Shown here: positions 1-14,216 of the stretch, piece after piece
Numbering within the stretch: the stretch's first letter is position 1
How the letters are laid out: each line of letters starts with the position of its first letter
Source of the DNA: Aphidius gifuensis
Taxonomy: Eukaryota > Arthropoda > Insecta > Hymenoptera > Braconidae
Direction of reading: 5' to 3'
NCBI RefSeq assembly: GCF_014905175.1
Contig: NC_057789.1
Span: forward strand, 7,564,001-7,628,000
Length of the DNA stretch: 64,000 bases
The notes under the pieces: model-generated
The model's input: the letters and a program-made list of their open reading frames with translations, nothing else
What the model was told of the DNA's origin: nothing
The model's database searches: none
Made by a program: the position numbers and the translations under genes

Positions 1-704
1 AAAATTAAGAATCAATGGTAGGAGTATATTTTTTTGTGACATTAAGAGTTTAATTTTTTATTGCAAAAATATTATAAGTAAACGATCAGTTGAAGCATGA
101 ATAATAAATTATATAATATATATTAAAACCAAATTGCGATATATATGTAAATTCACCTCAAAAAATTTATTATGTATCGACTAGACTATCAAAAGTAATA
201 AATTGAATACGACGTGGAAAGAATAAAACAAATCATCAATTTTTTCTTCTTTTATTTCTTTAAAATATTTTTCATTTTGTTTTTATTATTATTCATCAAT
301 TTATCATTACCCAGTTAATAATAATTCCAACAAAAAAAAAGGCACTTACATTTTAATATTAATTGTTTTCCTTAAAAAAAAAAAATTTATTCACTTTTAC
401 AAATTTTATTGAATCAATTTTTAATAAAGTAGCTTTGAGCTTGTTTTATCAACGATCATGAAAAAAATTAGAGAAGAAAATAGTCTCTAAATTTATGCAC
501 AATTTATATCTCTTTTATAAATATATATTTTTTCTTTAACAAAATTCATCAAATATAATTTTCTATTTACGTTTGTGTTAAAAAAAAAAGAGTATTTTTC
601 AGTGTAAAAATGTGCTTTGTGTTGTAGCTGATTTGTCACACATTTTAAGTAACACTTTTAAATATTTTACAATTGATCTTTAGAAGAAGAAAAAAAAAAG
701 AAGC
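1..704. other. gene-free AT-rich DNA, 3' side of SKP2
   Basis: No open frame of note is seen. Given the orientation of the neighbouring minus-strand SKP2 gene, the right part is probably its 3' UTR and polyadenylation region. The rest is poly-A/T rich sequence without recognisable structure. Confidence 0.5.
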
Positions 705-2564
705 TTAATCTCTAACCCTTAATCCCCATATACTTGTTCTTCTGACACCAACAGTTGGCCTTGCAACAGAGCTGTATAAAAATTTATTAATCTGTGTTTT
801 ATTTGCATTTGATTTAAGCAATTGTAAATTTTCTTCTTTTAAAATACCAAAACAATCAAGATACATTAATGATGGCATTGGTGCAAGTCGCCAAAATGTA
901 CTTGGTGGTATACTGTAACAACGACTCATTGATAAATGTTCAAGGTGTTTTAAATTTAAAATACTATTTGTTGTTACAAGTGTAACCATAGCACAATCAC
1001 TTATATCAAGCTCCACAAGTTTTGGACATGATACAATAAGATTTTTAACCACTGAAAAAAAAAACAACAACATTAACAATTAAATCATTGTCAAATTTTA
1101 AACATAATTATTAATACATACTTGTGTCTGTTAGTGTTTTTCTACATCCAGATATATTCAACCTTGTTAGTGATTGTGGTAAAGAACGACAAAGTCTATC
1201 AATTGATGCTGAATCCAATGAGCACCATGCCATGTTTAAAGAATTTAAACTATTAAAATAAAATAATGATTATTAAATTGTAATTGATTGATTGATTGAT
1301 TGAATAATTTACCTTTTTAATTTAATTAAATGCTTGATACAAGTTTCATTAATTCCTTCACACATTGTTAAATTTAGAACACTTAATTCAGTATTAAAAC
1401 TAATTTCTTCACATGTTGATTCTTCAAGTGTACATTTTTCTAATGATAATTTTTTTAATAAACGACATTTTGATAATAATGATGTTAAACCATTTGATGA
1501 TATAACAGACATTGATAAATCTAAATATTGTAATTTACTTGTATAATAATCAGTCATAATATCACAACCAGGTAAAAATAAAGGATCAGAAAATTCAGCT
1601 TGTGCTAAACGTAATATTTGTACACCACGTGGTAATATATGACCAAGTGTACCTTTTGTAAGTACTTTACTACCAAGATCAAGACGTATCCATAATGCTT
1701 CATCACGTGCTATTTGACACCATCTTTTACATACCAACATTGAACGTACTAAACATTTTTTTGATAACCATTTTAATATCATTAGTATCATTTCATCTGA
1801 TAATTTATCAAATTTATTATCACCAATAAATATATTTTTTTTTTTTCTTCTATATAATGAAAAATTATCAAAACTATTATCATCATTTTGATTATTATCA
1901 TTATTTATATTTTCTTTTTCTGTATAAATATCATTATCAATACCAAAAGAATATCCAGTTTCATTTCCCATTGTATTTAATACTGATGCTGGATTTTCCA
2001 TGTTTGTATTATTATCTTCTTCCACCAATCTTAATATTTAATTTATACATAAAATTAGATTTTTTAATCAATGAGACAATTAGTTTTAATTTATTCATAC
2101 ATACCTATCTAAATTAGCTGAATCAGAATTTGAACGACAAAATGATCTTTCATTTTTATTACTATCATCATCATCATCATTTGGTGATTGTTTATTTGTT
2201 GATGATGTATTAAATTGTGATTGTGTTTCAATTTTTTTAATACTTTCACAGCTTGTTTCATCAGCAAGCATGCTTACACCCAAATCAACCATAACATCAG
2301 CTTCAACAAGACTCGTATCAACTGGACATGTCCATCCATCATTTTTTGTTGTTTCCAAATTATTGTTGCAACCATCATCCAGCCGCATTCGTTTACTGTA
2401 ATCATATTACAAAAAATCAACATTAAAATTAATTCAATATTTTTCTATAATTTATATATATATATATTTTCTTAATTATTAATTAATACATATATTTATA
2501 ATATTCATTTTTAAAAAATAGACCTTTTCCACCATGGTGTATCACTTGTATTATTATTGCACAT
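705..2564 (-). CDS. Skp2: S-phase kinase-associated protein 2 (F-box/LRR)
   Basis: Five coding exons are read on the minus strand: 2564-2524, 2395-2105, 2029-1313, 1249-1122 and 1051-705, all with GT-AG borders, giving 507 residues. The protein opens MCNNNTSDTPWWKSKRMRL, then has an acidic low-complexity stretch. An F-box lies at about residues 183-228 (KLSDEMILMILKWL, then VCKRWCQIARDEALW), followed by leucine-rich repeats (LQYLDLSMSVISSNGL, LTRLNISGCRKTL, LVELDISDCAMVTL, LEHLSMSRCYSIPP) to the end. The order and the repeat spelling match SKP2, the substrate receptor of the SCF E3 ligase that targets cell-cycle inhibitors for ubiquitination. An alternative first exon lies upstream at 3517-3596. 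Family assignment is firm; the true start depends on which first exon is used. Confidence 0.9.
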
Positions 2565-4619
2565 CTTGTTAGTAAATTTAATATTTTTCTTTAATGTTGA
2601 CACTTGAAATAATTATTATTTTCAACAGTGGAGTTGATGCTGTAATAATAATAAATAATAAATCTTATTTTTTATTAAAACCAACAAGTTAATTTTTTTT
2701 TTTTTTTAAATATCACTAACCACGTTTAAATAATAGTAATAGTATTTTTAAAAAATGCTTAATTATAATTTATAAAAATTATTTAAAAAATGAAAATTAA
2801 TTTATTTTTACAAACACTTGTTGATTACTCAATTTTATTAAGACAAAAAAAATATATATATTAATGAGCTTGTCTGACACGTTACACAAATTAAGAAAAA
2901 AATTAAAAATAATTAGTAAAAAATTATTATCACAATTAATTGTTTAAAAATCAACAAGTTTTTTGTTCTAATAAAAAGAATTTCGATTTTTTTTTTTTTT
3001 GTTAATCACTATCTCCACTGCATTTTTTTTTTTTTTTTTTTTAATTCATGGTGAGGATGACTATGAATAATAGTAATAATAATAATAATATTAAAATTTC
3101 ATAGGGCTGGTGATTCGTGGCGACCCTTATGCCTCATTTTCCTGAGAAAAACATTTTTTTTTTTTTTTTTCTTTTTCTCTTTTCTTTTTCCCAACACACA
3201 CAAAGGTTAGGTTAGTGTAAATGATAATTTAACACAAGGTATACACACAGTTGATGGGTTTCTTCAACGTTCATTTCCTGGATATTTTTTTTTTAAGGCT
3301 CCTCTTTTTTTTACCTGCGCGAGTTTTGGAATTATTATTATGAGAGCAACAACTTTCTCAAGCTTCTCTCCCTCTTCTCCTCCCTTTGCCCTTATTTTTT
3401 ATCATAAAATTTTGATATTATTTTAATCAAAAAATATAATCTTATTTAATTTTACATAATTTAATAACAATAACTATATTAACATTGTTATTAATAATAT
3501 AATTTTTAAATCTTACGTTTTTGATGGTGAATATTCTCCAGAATCTTTAATTAAATTATCACCAATTAATTGTACATTATTCATATGGACATTCATTTTA
3601 ATAATCATCAAAATTATTAATTTAACATCAATGACAAAAAAAAAAAAAAATTAATTATTTATTTATTTATTGTTATGTAAAAACTCAAATATCATTCGAC
3701 TAATTAACAATTATCCATATCACCAATTTACACACACGTTTCATTGTGTATTAAAAATTATATTTATTTTCAACTTTAACCTCCAGTTATTTGGCTTGGT
3801 CTTGGACAAGATATATTTTATAAATGAATATAAAAATTAAAATGAAATAAAACGTGTTTGTCTCTCTTTTATTTATTGATTATTGAGGTTAGGTTACGTT
3901 TGTTTACGCGCGCATTTTATCCGCGCGCGCGGGATATTTTTTTTTGACATTTACATGGGGCCCTAAGGGGGGAGGATAATTTTTCTATGGGGTTTTTGTA
4001 ATGACCCCTTTATTATGGGTTGCAAAAATAACGTAACCTTACCCTACATTTTTTTTTTTTTTTTAAACGTCAACAAAGTATAAACGTCAACATATATCGA
4101 ACGACGATATCAGACGATATATCGACCAATCACACACAAGTCGACTGACAAAATTAATTAATTAATTGTCCCTTCTTTTTTTTTTTTTTTGCTTCTACCT
4201 ACCTCTATTTTTGCGGCTTGCCAATTGCCCATTTGTCTGGCTGCAGAATATAAATATTTGTCGTGGCAGACGAATGTGTTGATTTTTTTTTGCATCCGCT
4301 AAAGTAATTTTAGAGCAATAATAATAATTAATTTATAATTATTATTTATTAAAGAAATTTAAACTCATTAATATTACTTTGTTAAAAAATTTTATTGATA
4401 TTTTTATTGTGAACTTTGAACTGTGTATTATTCATAAAATTTTTTGTATTAATTTTTCATTGTCATAAAAATTCATCAACAATTCATCAATAAATAAATT
4501 AAAATAAATTATTAATTAATAATAAAAGGTAATATTTTTAGTAATTAAAAAAACAAATTATAATAATAATATAATGTTTTTTTATAATTGTTTTACAGAA
4601 TAAACCAAAGAAAAAAAAA
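2565..4619. promoter_or_regulatory. divergent promoter region, SKP2 / TMEM53
   Basis: This stretch separates the minus-strand SKP2 start from the plus-strand TMEM53-like start and contains the alternative SKP2 exon. Two GGTTAGGTTA motifs occur at 3205-3214 and 3887-3896. A CpG-rich purine/pyrimidine block (ACGCGCGC...CCGCGCGCGCGGG) sits at 3906-3932 in otherwise AT-rich DNA. A TMEM53 5' UTR intron probably ends at the TTTTACAG near 4598. At 4095-4125 there is a short CGATATCAGACGAT element resembling the repeat at 52.8-53.3 kb. Confidence 0.5.
3517..3596 (-). CDS. Skp2: alternative first coding exon of SKP2
   Basis: On the minus strand an ATG at 3596 opens a 26-codon frame (starts MNVHMNNVQLIGDNLIKDSG, ends SPSK plus two bases) that runs into a GTAAGA donor at 3516. 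It ends in the same phase as the 2564-2524 exon, so it can splice directly to the exon at 2395 and give a 520-residue isoform with a different N-terminus. Transcript data are needed to tell a used alternative promoter from chance. Confidence 0.5.
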
Positions 4620-5848
4620 ATGGCATCATTTATGAAAAAATTTATTTATACAATTGGAAATAATAATATTTCTTTGTTAAATAAAACATCAATAATACCA
4701 AATAATTATAAACAATCGGTTAGTATAATAATTAATATAAAAAAATAATTTAAATATATTAATTTATTTGTTGTTTTTAGTGTATTAAATTGATGACAAC
4801 AAATCGTTTATCATCAACACATTCTCAAATATCTAAAAATATTGAATTAATATCAAATTCATCGAAAAATGATAGAATACTTATAATGTTTTGTTGGCTT
4901 GGTTCGAGAAAAAAAGAAATTGATAAATACACAAATTTATATCGTGGAATTGGTAATTTTGATATTGTCACTGTCAAAGCATCACCATGGCAAATAATGT
5001 GGCCAAATTCTACAAAAGGTTCTCAAGTATGTAACTATATTTATCAACTTGGTAAAAAAAATTAATATCAATTAACTAATTAATATTTTTTGTATTAATT
5101 CCAGTCTGTTACAAAAGATTTATTAAAATTTTTGGATAAACGTACTAATTATGAGCAAATATTAGTTCATGGATTTTCTGTTGGTGGATATTTATGGGGT
5201 GAATTATTGCAACATATTAATAGTGATCGTGAAAAATATAATTATCTTGTTGATAAAATTGTTGGACAAGTATGGGACAGTGTTGTTGATGTTAATGAAA
5301 TAACAATTGGTCTTCCAAAAGCTGTTTTTTTTAATAATTCATTTATGGAAAAATTACTTCAAAAATACATGGAGTATGTTAATTTATATATTTAATTTTT
5401 TTTCAAATTGTTTTATTGATTATTGGATTATAATTAATTATTATTTGTTTGCAGATTTCATATGAAAACTTTTTATAAACAAGCAACACAATATTATATT
5501 CGTGCAAGTCAATTTTTTTTATCAAATCCAGTTAATGCACCAGCATTGTTTTTAGTTAGTAATGCTGATCTTATTGGTTCAGTTTCAAGTACACTACGTG
5601 CTAGAAATTCATGGAATTCAATTGGTATACCATGTTACGTTCATTGTTTTGAGGATTCACATCATGTTGGCCATTTTAGATTATATCCAAAAGTAAATTT
5701 TAATTATTAGATAAAACAATTTGTTTGGATATTATGTTTTAATTGTTTTTTCTTTATTTTACAGATATATCATCAAGAAATTTGTAATTTCTTAGAGAAA
5801 TTAAATTTAGTTAATGAGGAAAAAAATATATCAAGTATTAAAAATTAA
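4620..5848 (+). CDS. TMEM53/DUF829 family alpha/beta-hydrolase-like protein
   Basis: Five exons (4620-4718, 4781-5026, 5105-5373, 5455-5692, 5765-5848) give 311 residues. The DUF829/TMEM53 family has an alpha/beta-hydrolase fold; TMEM53 is a nuclear-envelope protein in vertebrates. Seen here: a strand then ILIMFCWLGSRKKEIDKYTNLY, the nucleophile-elbow motif HGFSVGG (Ser at about 140), SNADLIG (Asp about 243) and DSHHVGHFR (His about 278), a possible Ser-Asp-His triad. The first 33 residues are basic and hydroxylated and could be a leader; a second in-frame ATG lies at 4790. Substrate is unknown. Confidence 0.85.
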
Positions 5849-8800
5849 TGATGAAATTAATATGATGCCTGGAAACCATTAAAAAAAAAAAGCTGTACTT
5901 TTCCGTTAACATAATCCGTGTATCTTGGTAATATAATATTCAATATTTTTTTTTTTTTAACATGAGACTGGCCACACCCAGAATAAACCAAAGTGTTTTT
6001 TATTTTATAAAATTATTTTATCAGTTAATGAAGCAACTAACAATCAGGATAAATTAAAGTCAATTAAAAATTAATAATACGAAACAATAGTTATGAATAA
6101 ATAAAAAGACAAAGCTCGTTATCGATGAGTAATTTAAATAATACAATATACATATGAATAATTGAATGAAAAAATATTATTATTATCTTTAAAGTCTAAA
6201 CGAGCTCTCTTTTTTATTATAACTTGCATGCCAAAGAATTAAAATGAAATCATTCTTGTTAATAACAAAGAGTTTTGTTAATTTTTTTAAATGCCTTTTT
6301 GGATTTCTTTTTGGACCTTTAAAATTTCAATCATTTTATCTATTTATTTTACTTATTATTTAACTGAAAAAATAATTTTATCAGCAAGGTTCAATTATTT
6401 TAAACTTTGTGTTTAAAATTGCATGACTAAAATTATTTAATTTCTATTGATAGCGTGCTTCGAAAACGATGCATTCCTTTTTTTTTTTTTTTTGTCATTC
6501 ATTATAAAATAATAGTAATTATCAACTCTATTTTATTGTTATTTTTTTTTTTTTTTCGCTGGTTTATTGAATATAATTTACAAATACTTGTATACAATAA
6601 TAGGCACAACACCAAGACTTTTCTTATATATAAAAAAATTTATAACACAATTTATAATACTCGTATTAATTTAAAAAAAAAAGAAAGTAATTATGTAAAT
6701 TTAGAAAATCACTGATGCCTTTTAAATAATATGAAATTTTTAATATGTAATATCACTTGCATTGAATTTTAAATTTATATATATTCAAAAAAAAAAAAAA
6801 CAAATTATGTTTATTTTATTTGTTGTTACTTGTAATATGAAATAAAAAATTTATGTATTTTGATGAAATTGATTTAAAAAAATAATAAAATAAATATTTA
6901 ATTAACTGATAACTGATTTTCCTAATTAATTTTCGAGACAATTTTCCACACTGTAAGATTTCTAATGAATTTCTTAGAGCGCTTCCATAGAAATGGTTCA
7001 TGTAGGTAATTTCTAACTTCTCCATTTCGAAATGGAACAATTTCGAACAAGCCGGAGAAATATTTTCATCAGGATTAGACAAATTTTATTCATTTTTAAA
7101 TAAAAAAATCGATTGCAATGTGATGTCAAATTAATTCTTATATATTTTACATGACTAATTAATACTAAATCTTAAATTTATAGTATTATTTTTTTAACTT
7201 AAAGTCTATTGATCATATAAATATGTTTTCAACGGGCACGTTTGTTAATTTCAACTTATTTTTAAATATGATTTCTACGAAATTATAAAGATTTTTTGAA
7301 TATATTTAAAAAATCAAGCTAATTACAATAGACTACTTGTATTTAAAATAATATTATACATTTTTAATCAGTGCTTCAAACAGTGTAACCAATTTATAAT
7401 GGACATCATATAAATTTCGAAAAAATAAACACAACAAACGTATAAAAACTTGCTATTAATTTGTCCATTCTCACAATAATCGATAAACAATTTCTTTTAA
7501 ATCTCTAATGTTTTTATTTTTTTTTTTTTTTGGTTTTTCATACATTTTTCTTCAACACGTGATTTTTAAAAAAATTATTATTGCAGCTCTAAAAGGTTTT
7601 GTTTTGTTTAAAAATAATATCATACTTAAAATTTTCAACATAAATAAATAAACAAATAAATAATAAATAAATAAAATGAGTATATTAGTTGAATACGTTA
7701 TTTTAAAGTAGATATGAAATTTTTTTAAATGATAAAACAAAAATGCTAATAATTATACAGAATATTATTGACCAGCTGTGCAACTAAGTGTTATTTTACT
7801 TTAATATTGGTATAAATACTAATAAAATTAGTGCTAATTTATCAATTTTTTTACAATGATTTCAAAGTTACACATTTATTAATTTAATTGTTTGTTTTTT
7901 CACATTGTAAAAACAATAGTTTGTCTATTTTTTTTACAGTCTTAATCTCTACAAAAAATTTAAACTAATTAAAATAATCTCCGATAAAAAACTCATGGCA
8001 GTATGATTTTTATTTGGTAAAAAAAAAAAACCTTGATAATAAAAAATTTGATTTATATAAAAAATAAATGGGCTGATAAAAAAAATATAAAACAATTAGA
8101 GAAATAAAAAAATCTATGTAACTACGTCATTCTAATTTACACATGTAAATAATTTTTTTCTTGTTTAAAATATCTACATTAAAAAAAAAAAATTAAAACA
8201 GTACCAAATGAAATTTTAAAATATATAAAAATTAATATCAACAGATTATAAATATCAAATAATAAAAAGCTTGTTTAATTTTTTTTTTAGTACTATTTTA
8301 ATTATTTTTAATTGTCAATTTATAATTTTAGTTAGAAATTTTAAACTGGATCATACTGGGAGTGCTTGTTATTTATAATTTTAAATAATTATATTTTCTA
8401 AACTACAATATAAATTGTGCCGTATTATTTTTTATAAACATCAATACGTTGATTGCAATTATTTGTCAATTTAAAATAAATTAAAATATATGACTTTTCA
8501 ATACCACTGTGTATTTTACGAACGTTTTTAAAATTTGCTAATTTTAGCACTAATTAAATTTACTTAAAAATGTATAATTATTTTATAAAGCTAAGAGTAT
8601 ATTATTTATAAAAGTGATGTTACGTTTAGCTAACATTTTAAAACTCCTCAAACCAATGGCAGTTATAAAAATTGTACGTTAATTTGAGTATTTGTTTTTG
8701 TGACAATAATCAATTGTATTTTCTTGATCCCTCTTTTTTTTTTTTTTATAACTTAATTTTTCTCTATTAAAAAAAAAAAAAAGAGAATATGTTGTTTATT

Positions 8801-8894
8801 AATTCAATACTTTAAATATCAAATAGAATTAAATTAATAGCTGCATGACTATTAGTAACTATTGATTTTTAATTTCTTTTTAAATAAAAAATAT
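5849..8894. other. long gene-free region between convergent TMEM53 and POSH ends
   Basis: About 3 kb of AT-rich DNA between two convergent 3' ends. Candidate AATAAA signals occur after the TMEM53 stop (near 5982 and 6105). The right part is likely POSH 3' UTR. The open frames here are short, low in complexity and show no family resemblance. Confidence 0.5.
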
Positions 8895-11800
8895 TTAAAA
8901 AGATTCAACAAAGCTTGCTGGAAATAATCCAGAACGTCCAGTACGTTGAAGTGTGCCTATTAAAAATAAATAAATAAATAAAACTATAGATATTTATATT
9001 AAATATATTTAAAATTTACCTTTATACCAGCCATCATCACGTTTTTTTTGAACATAAATTATATCACCAACTCGTAATTCAAGCTCAAATTCACTATTTG
9101 GTGGATATGGCACGATGCAACGAAATCTATTAAGACGTTCTCTACAATAAAACAAAAGTAATGATAATAATCAATTAATTATTAATCATTAAATAATAAT
9201 ATAAATAAACAAACCTTTCTCGTGGGACCAATTGTTGTTTGCTTTGTTTTCCCATTCCAGCATCTAATGAATTGCTTTTTTGATGATGATTACCACGAGC
9301 AGTTGTTGGAACTACACCACCAGCTGTATCACCACTTCTAGAAAATAAATTAATCATTATAAAATAATGCTAACAAAAAAAATACCTGGTTTATTTATAA
9401 ATTTATAATAATCATTGTATATAAATTTCAAGCAATATCACATGCATAACAACATATAATAAAAGCACAAAAATAAGCCAAAAAAAAAAAAGTGACAAAA
9501 TCATTTACAAACCTTTGTGGAGAGACCATTGGCAATGCAGGCCGTTCTTTGTGTTTAGATCTTTGTGAAGAAGTTGGATTTCCTTGTAATGTATTTAAAT
9601 ACAATCTATGATGATTATTTTTATTTGTAGAATCTTGTGGTTGTAACTGCAGTAATTGACTTGGACATGATCCAGAACTGATCCAATATCAGGTATTACT
9701 TATTTTAATAGTTTTATATATTTTTTAAAATTATTATAACTATGTTTATTAATTTAAGCATTTCAATATTATTATATTAACAAATTAGTCTTTAAATTAT
9801 GACAATAAATACTAATTTAAAAATTATATTTCTATGAAATAATTAGCTTTAAAAACAAACAACAACAACAATACATAAACGCAAAAACAATGCGCAATGC
9901 AAACAAAAATAATTAATGCATACACATGGTGAAACAACAAAAAATAAAATTAATTTAAACAAATAATCTTACCGAACATGTACAGCATTAGATGATGATG
10001 TAAAATTTCCATCATCAAATACAGGATTGTCCATCGAATAAGGTGCTGGAGGTGGTGATTTTGATTTTTTCATATTAGTCAATCGTCGCATAATAGAAAC
10101 ACCTTTTTCTTTTTTTTCTTTCGACTAAATATAAATTAGAGTATTAATTAATTAATATAAAAAATTAAATTAATTAATATTTACCTTAATTTTATCTGAA
10201 TTTTTAGCTGATGATGATGCTGTATTTGTTGATGAATTTGAGGTGTTTGGTGATGGTGGTGATGGTGTAACACCACCAGTTAATCGTAAAGTATTATTTG
10301 GACTACGATTTGAATCAACAGGACAACTAATTGTTGATGGAGATGCTGGTGTAAGTGTTGTTTTACCAGGAGATGCTATAATTAATTAATTAGATAATAA
10401 ATTAATTTATTACAATAAAAAATGATTGATGACACATCAATTAGATAATAGCAATACCAATATTAGATGTCATAACAGCACTGTGACTACGTCCCAATGG
10501 ATTTGATGATGCTTGTTCATTTGTAATTGTTGAACTTTGACCTTGTGCTTGTCCATGCCAAGATGCAGATACTGCTGGTGATGGACTAATAGCACGTGGT
10601 GGTAATTCAGGTGGTGGTAATGATCTTGAATTACATTGTGTTGATAATGTATTTTTATTTTTAGTATATGTTACAGTTGTTCTTGGATCATTTGATGGAT
10701 GTATTGATATAAGTGAATTTGGATGATTACTTGGTGGTATAACACGACAAATACCTCTTTGACATTTTGCTGGTGTAACATAATTACCTGGAAAAACACC
10801 ACATTTTTGTGTACGATTTGATGTACCTTTAAACCAACCATCTTGACATCTTTCAGTAACCATATAAATACCACCTTTTCGTAATTCAAGTTCATCAGCT
10901 TTTTGTGGTTTATATGGATATAATGCAATATATGCTGTTGGTAAATTTGTTGTATTAAAAATTGTATGATTTGATGAAAGTTGAGTTAATACAAGATCAC
11001 TACTACCACTACGACGATGACGTATATTATGTTCACCACTTGTTACTATATTATTACTATTATTAATTGGAGTTGTTGTAGTTGTTGTTGTAGCAATAGT
11101 TGTTGTTGTTATTGTAGCTGTTGCAGCAGCAGTAACAGTTGTTGTTGTATCATTAAAATTTGTATCAGGTTGACTGAGAATTTCAGCACTATGACGATGA
11201 TGTGGATGATTTTGTAATAATGGTGGATGAGCATTATTTATTGCTGTAAAACTATGACGTTTAACACGATTAATACCACCACTACCACCACCAACAGTTG
11301 ATGGTGATGATATTGGACTACATGGACTACTTGGTGCTGTACTTGAACTACTTGATGTAGTTGAACTATTTGGTGTATTTGGACTTGTTGTTGTTGTTGA
11401 ACTACCACTTGATGATACTGTTGATGATGATGAATCAGAGACTAGAAGAGTTGATGCAATTACTTGCTGTGGCCTTGGTTGATTTGATGTTTGTATATTT
11501 CTTGTATGATCTGTTGGTATTAATGGTGTTGTATCATCATTTGTTGGTGTTGGTGGTGCAACTCTTGATGGTCCTGGTTGTACATTACTTGATAATTTCA
11601 TTAATGCACGTGCAACACTATTTAATTCAACAAATGCTAAAGGAAATATTCCAACTTTATCTAATAATTTTCCTTCAGCCCAATTTTCATCTACTCGACG
11701 TATTACACTTATTACTTCACCCTTTAATAAAAACAAAAAATTAATATTATATATTTATAATTAAAATGTAGCTAAGACGTATAGAAAAATTTATAAACCT

Positions 11801-12557
11801 TGTTGAATGTTAAACAGCCATCTTCTTCATCATTTGTCATACGAAAATCATACATTGCTTTACATTGTGGTACATGAGGTGGTAGTGGAGTCATTACCTG
11901 AATATACGACAATGGAAATACTCCATAATTACCTCCAGATTCACCAAAATACCAATTGTTATCAATTTTTTTTCTCAATACAACAATTTCACCTTTTTTA
12001 AATGACAAATCACTATAATAAAAAATAAACATCATTAATATTTTTCATAATTTAATAAATATAAATGAAAATTAATTAATTTACCCTGGTACTTTTGATA
12101 TATAATCATAAATAGCTCTTCCATAAGGTTGATTATGTAAATGTACTTGTTTTGCTGAAGTATCTGGATGACGTGTTGGATCAACAGTTACCATTATTGG
12201 TGATACATTTGTACTAACAGAATTTGGTACATTAACATTTTGATGATTTCTAAAATGTCGTTGTTGTTGTTGTTGTTGTCCTGGTGTATTTCTTACATGT
12301 GATTTAGTTGATTTTGGAGTGGCATTTCGCATACCTTCAAGTATTCTCATTAATAATACATTTGGTGGTAAATTATCTATTTTAATATCAACAAGTACAC
12401 GACATTCTGGACATCGTAATTCACGATGTCGATTCATTATTTCTTCAAGACATTTTTTACAAAATGTATGTTGACATGGTAATACTTTACTTGATGTATC
12501 TAATCTTTCTAAACACACTGAACACTCCAACAAGTCATTTAACATACACTCATCCAT
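8895..12557 (-). CDS. POSH: E3 ubiquitin ligase POSH / SH3RF (RING + four SH3)
   Basis: Nine minus-strand exons (12557-12085, 12012-11799, 11721-10458, 10375-10185, 10124-9973, 9677-9513, 9337-9215, 9141-9020, 8956-8895) give 921 residues. A C3HC4 RING finger is near residues 12-53 (CSVCLERLDTSSKVLPCQHTFC, CPECR). Four SH3 domains follow: two adjacent ones ending GVFPLSYIQV and GIFPLAFVEL, a third ending GVFPGNYV, and a C-terminal one ending GLFPASFVESF. Between them are Ser/Thr/Pro-rich linkers and the conserved block GVSIMRRLTNMKKSKSPPPA typical of POSH. POSH is a scaffold linking Rac/JNK signalling with ubiquitination. The linker contains trinucleotide runs (poly-Thr, poly-Ser). It is full length for the family. 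Confidence 0.95.
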
Positions 12558-14185
12558 TTTTTTTTTTTAAATTATTATTAATGTAGCTTTAAATTAATCA
12601 ACAATTAAACTTGTGTCATTTTTTTTTTAAATTTATTTAACTATATTTAGCACTGTTTAAAAAACCATTAGAAAAATAATAAAATACATTAAAATACTCC
12701 GTTTCATTTTTTAAATAATTTATAAATATTAACACATATTATTTATCCATAATAATTTTGTGGTTGTTATTAATACATGTATAAATTTAGATTGAGACTT
12801 TGAGAGATGCATATATAAAATTAAGAAAGAGAAAACGCCTTGTTTATGTATGAGTGTATGTGTTGGCAACAAACTAAAACTGAAACTAACAAAGATGCTG
12901 TCAGCATGATAAAATTTTTATAATTTATATATACCTATGTATATATGTACTTGAAAATATATTAACCATCACATAAACATAATAACAAAATTAATTATTT
13001 AAATAATAATTGATAATAAAATTTTTGAGTATTATTAAACAAAAATAAAAAAATACACCACGTGTTGAAGCACTCATTTGTATGTAAATACGTAATGTCA
13101 TTTATGTAATACAAAGAATCACAGGGGGTTCAATAAGCCATTCTTGTATATGATTTTTAAAAACCAATATACATATTTATATGCCAAAATGTACTTTTAT
13201 ATGTATACATATATGTTTTTATAAATATATATAGGTGCAAACCAGTGCAAAACTCACACGACAAGCAAAGATGGCGTCTTGTTAAGATGGGGCTCTCCAC
13301 CTCTCCCTCCTCCTCCTCACCCTCGCCCACCCACCCCCCGCAGATAACGATAATGATCAAAAAAAAATAGCCAATACGGTACAGGTACGGCTGGTATTGT
13401 ACAATAATTTTTTTTTTTTTTTTTCAATGATTTGCAATAGTTTTTCTGCGAAATTGCAATTTTTTTTTTTTCGATTGATTTAGCAAAGAGGATTGTAGAG
13501 GAAAAATTTAGAAAGTGGAATTTATATTGATAAGGAGTTTATTTATTTTTTTTTAAATTGAAATTAATTAGTTTTTTTTTTTAGGCGAATTATTAATTGT
13601 TTTAAATAGAGGAAATAATTTTGTAAAAAATTAGAAAAACGTAAAGTTGAATTATTTAAATATAGATGGAAAACAATTTTAAATTTATAATAATTGTTTA
13701 AAATTGTAGATTTTATTTTATTAATAATTAATTAATACAATTTAGATCAAATTAAAGATTTAAATTTACCCGTAATGTTGATGATTGGCTGCACAAAGCC
13801 CCGCCTTTTTTTTTGTAAAAAAAATTCATTTTAAACCGATAAAAAACAGTAAAAAATCTATAAAAAAATCTAAAAACACAAGTTTATTATTTTCTACATT
13901 AATAACCAGTTAAAAAATTAATTAAATTAAAAAAATTTCGACATTCCTCAGCTACATTTGAATACTCCCCCCAAAAAAAAATTGCGCAAATTACTTTAGA
14001 GAACGCAGTGCCACTGGTGTCTCTCCCATACACTTTACACCATCAAAATTAAGTTTTCTATCTTTATAATTTTTTTGATCAAAGCTCTATAAATCCCCCC
14101 CACTCCCTGACGTGATTCCAGTTGTTCTAATCGTGACGTCACGTCATCCTAGTTGGGTTAGGTTTTACGCTGGAAATTCTCGACG

Positions 14186-14216
<31 letters not shown>

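Noticed and set aside
1284..1304. GATTGATTGATTGATTGA tract as a CRISPR-like or regulatory repeat
   Set aside because: Simple tetranucleotide microsatellite in an intron of a eukaryotic gene; no spacers.
1857..2475. plus-strand frames opposite SKP2
   Set aside because: Antisense shadows of the Asn/Asp-rich region of SKP2.
6455..7082. 86- and 88-codon frames between TMEM53 and POSH
   Set aside because: Composition is what AT-rich DNA gives by chance; no splice-linked partner exon and no motif.
11361..11744. 127-codon plus-strand frame opposite POSH
   Set aside because: It is the antisense shadow of POSH low-complexity Ser/Thr codons and is almost all Leu/Val/His.
13157..13360. 67-codon minus-strand frame in the POSH leader
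   Set aside because: Glu/Gly-rich translation comes from a CCTCCTCC tract in likely 5' UTR; no conservation argument.
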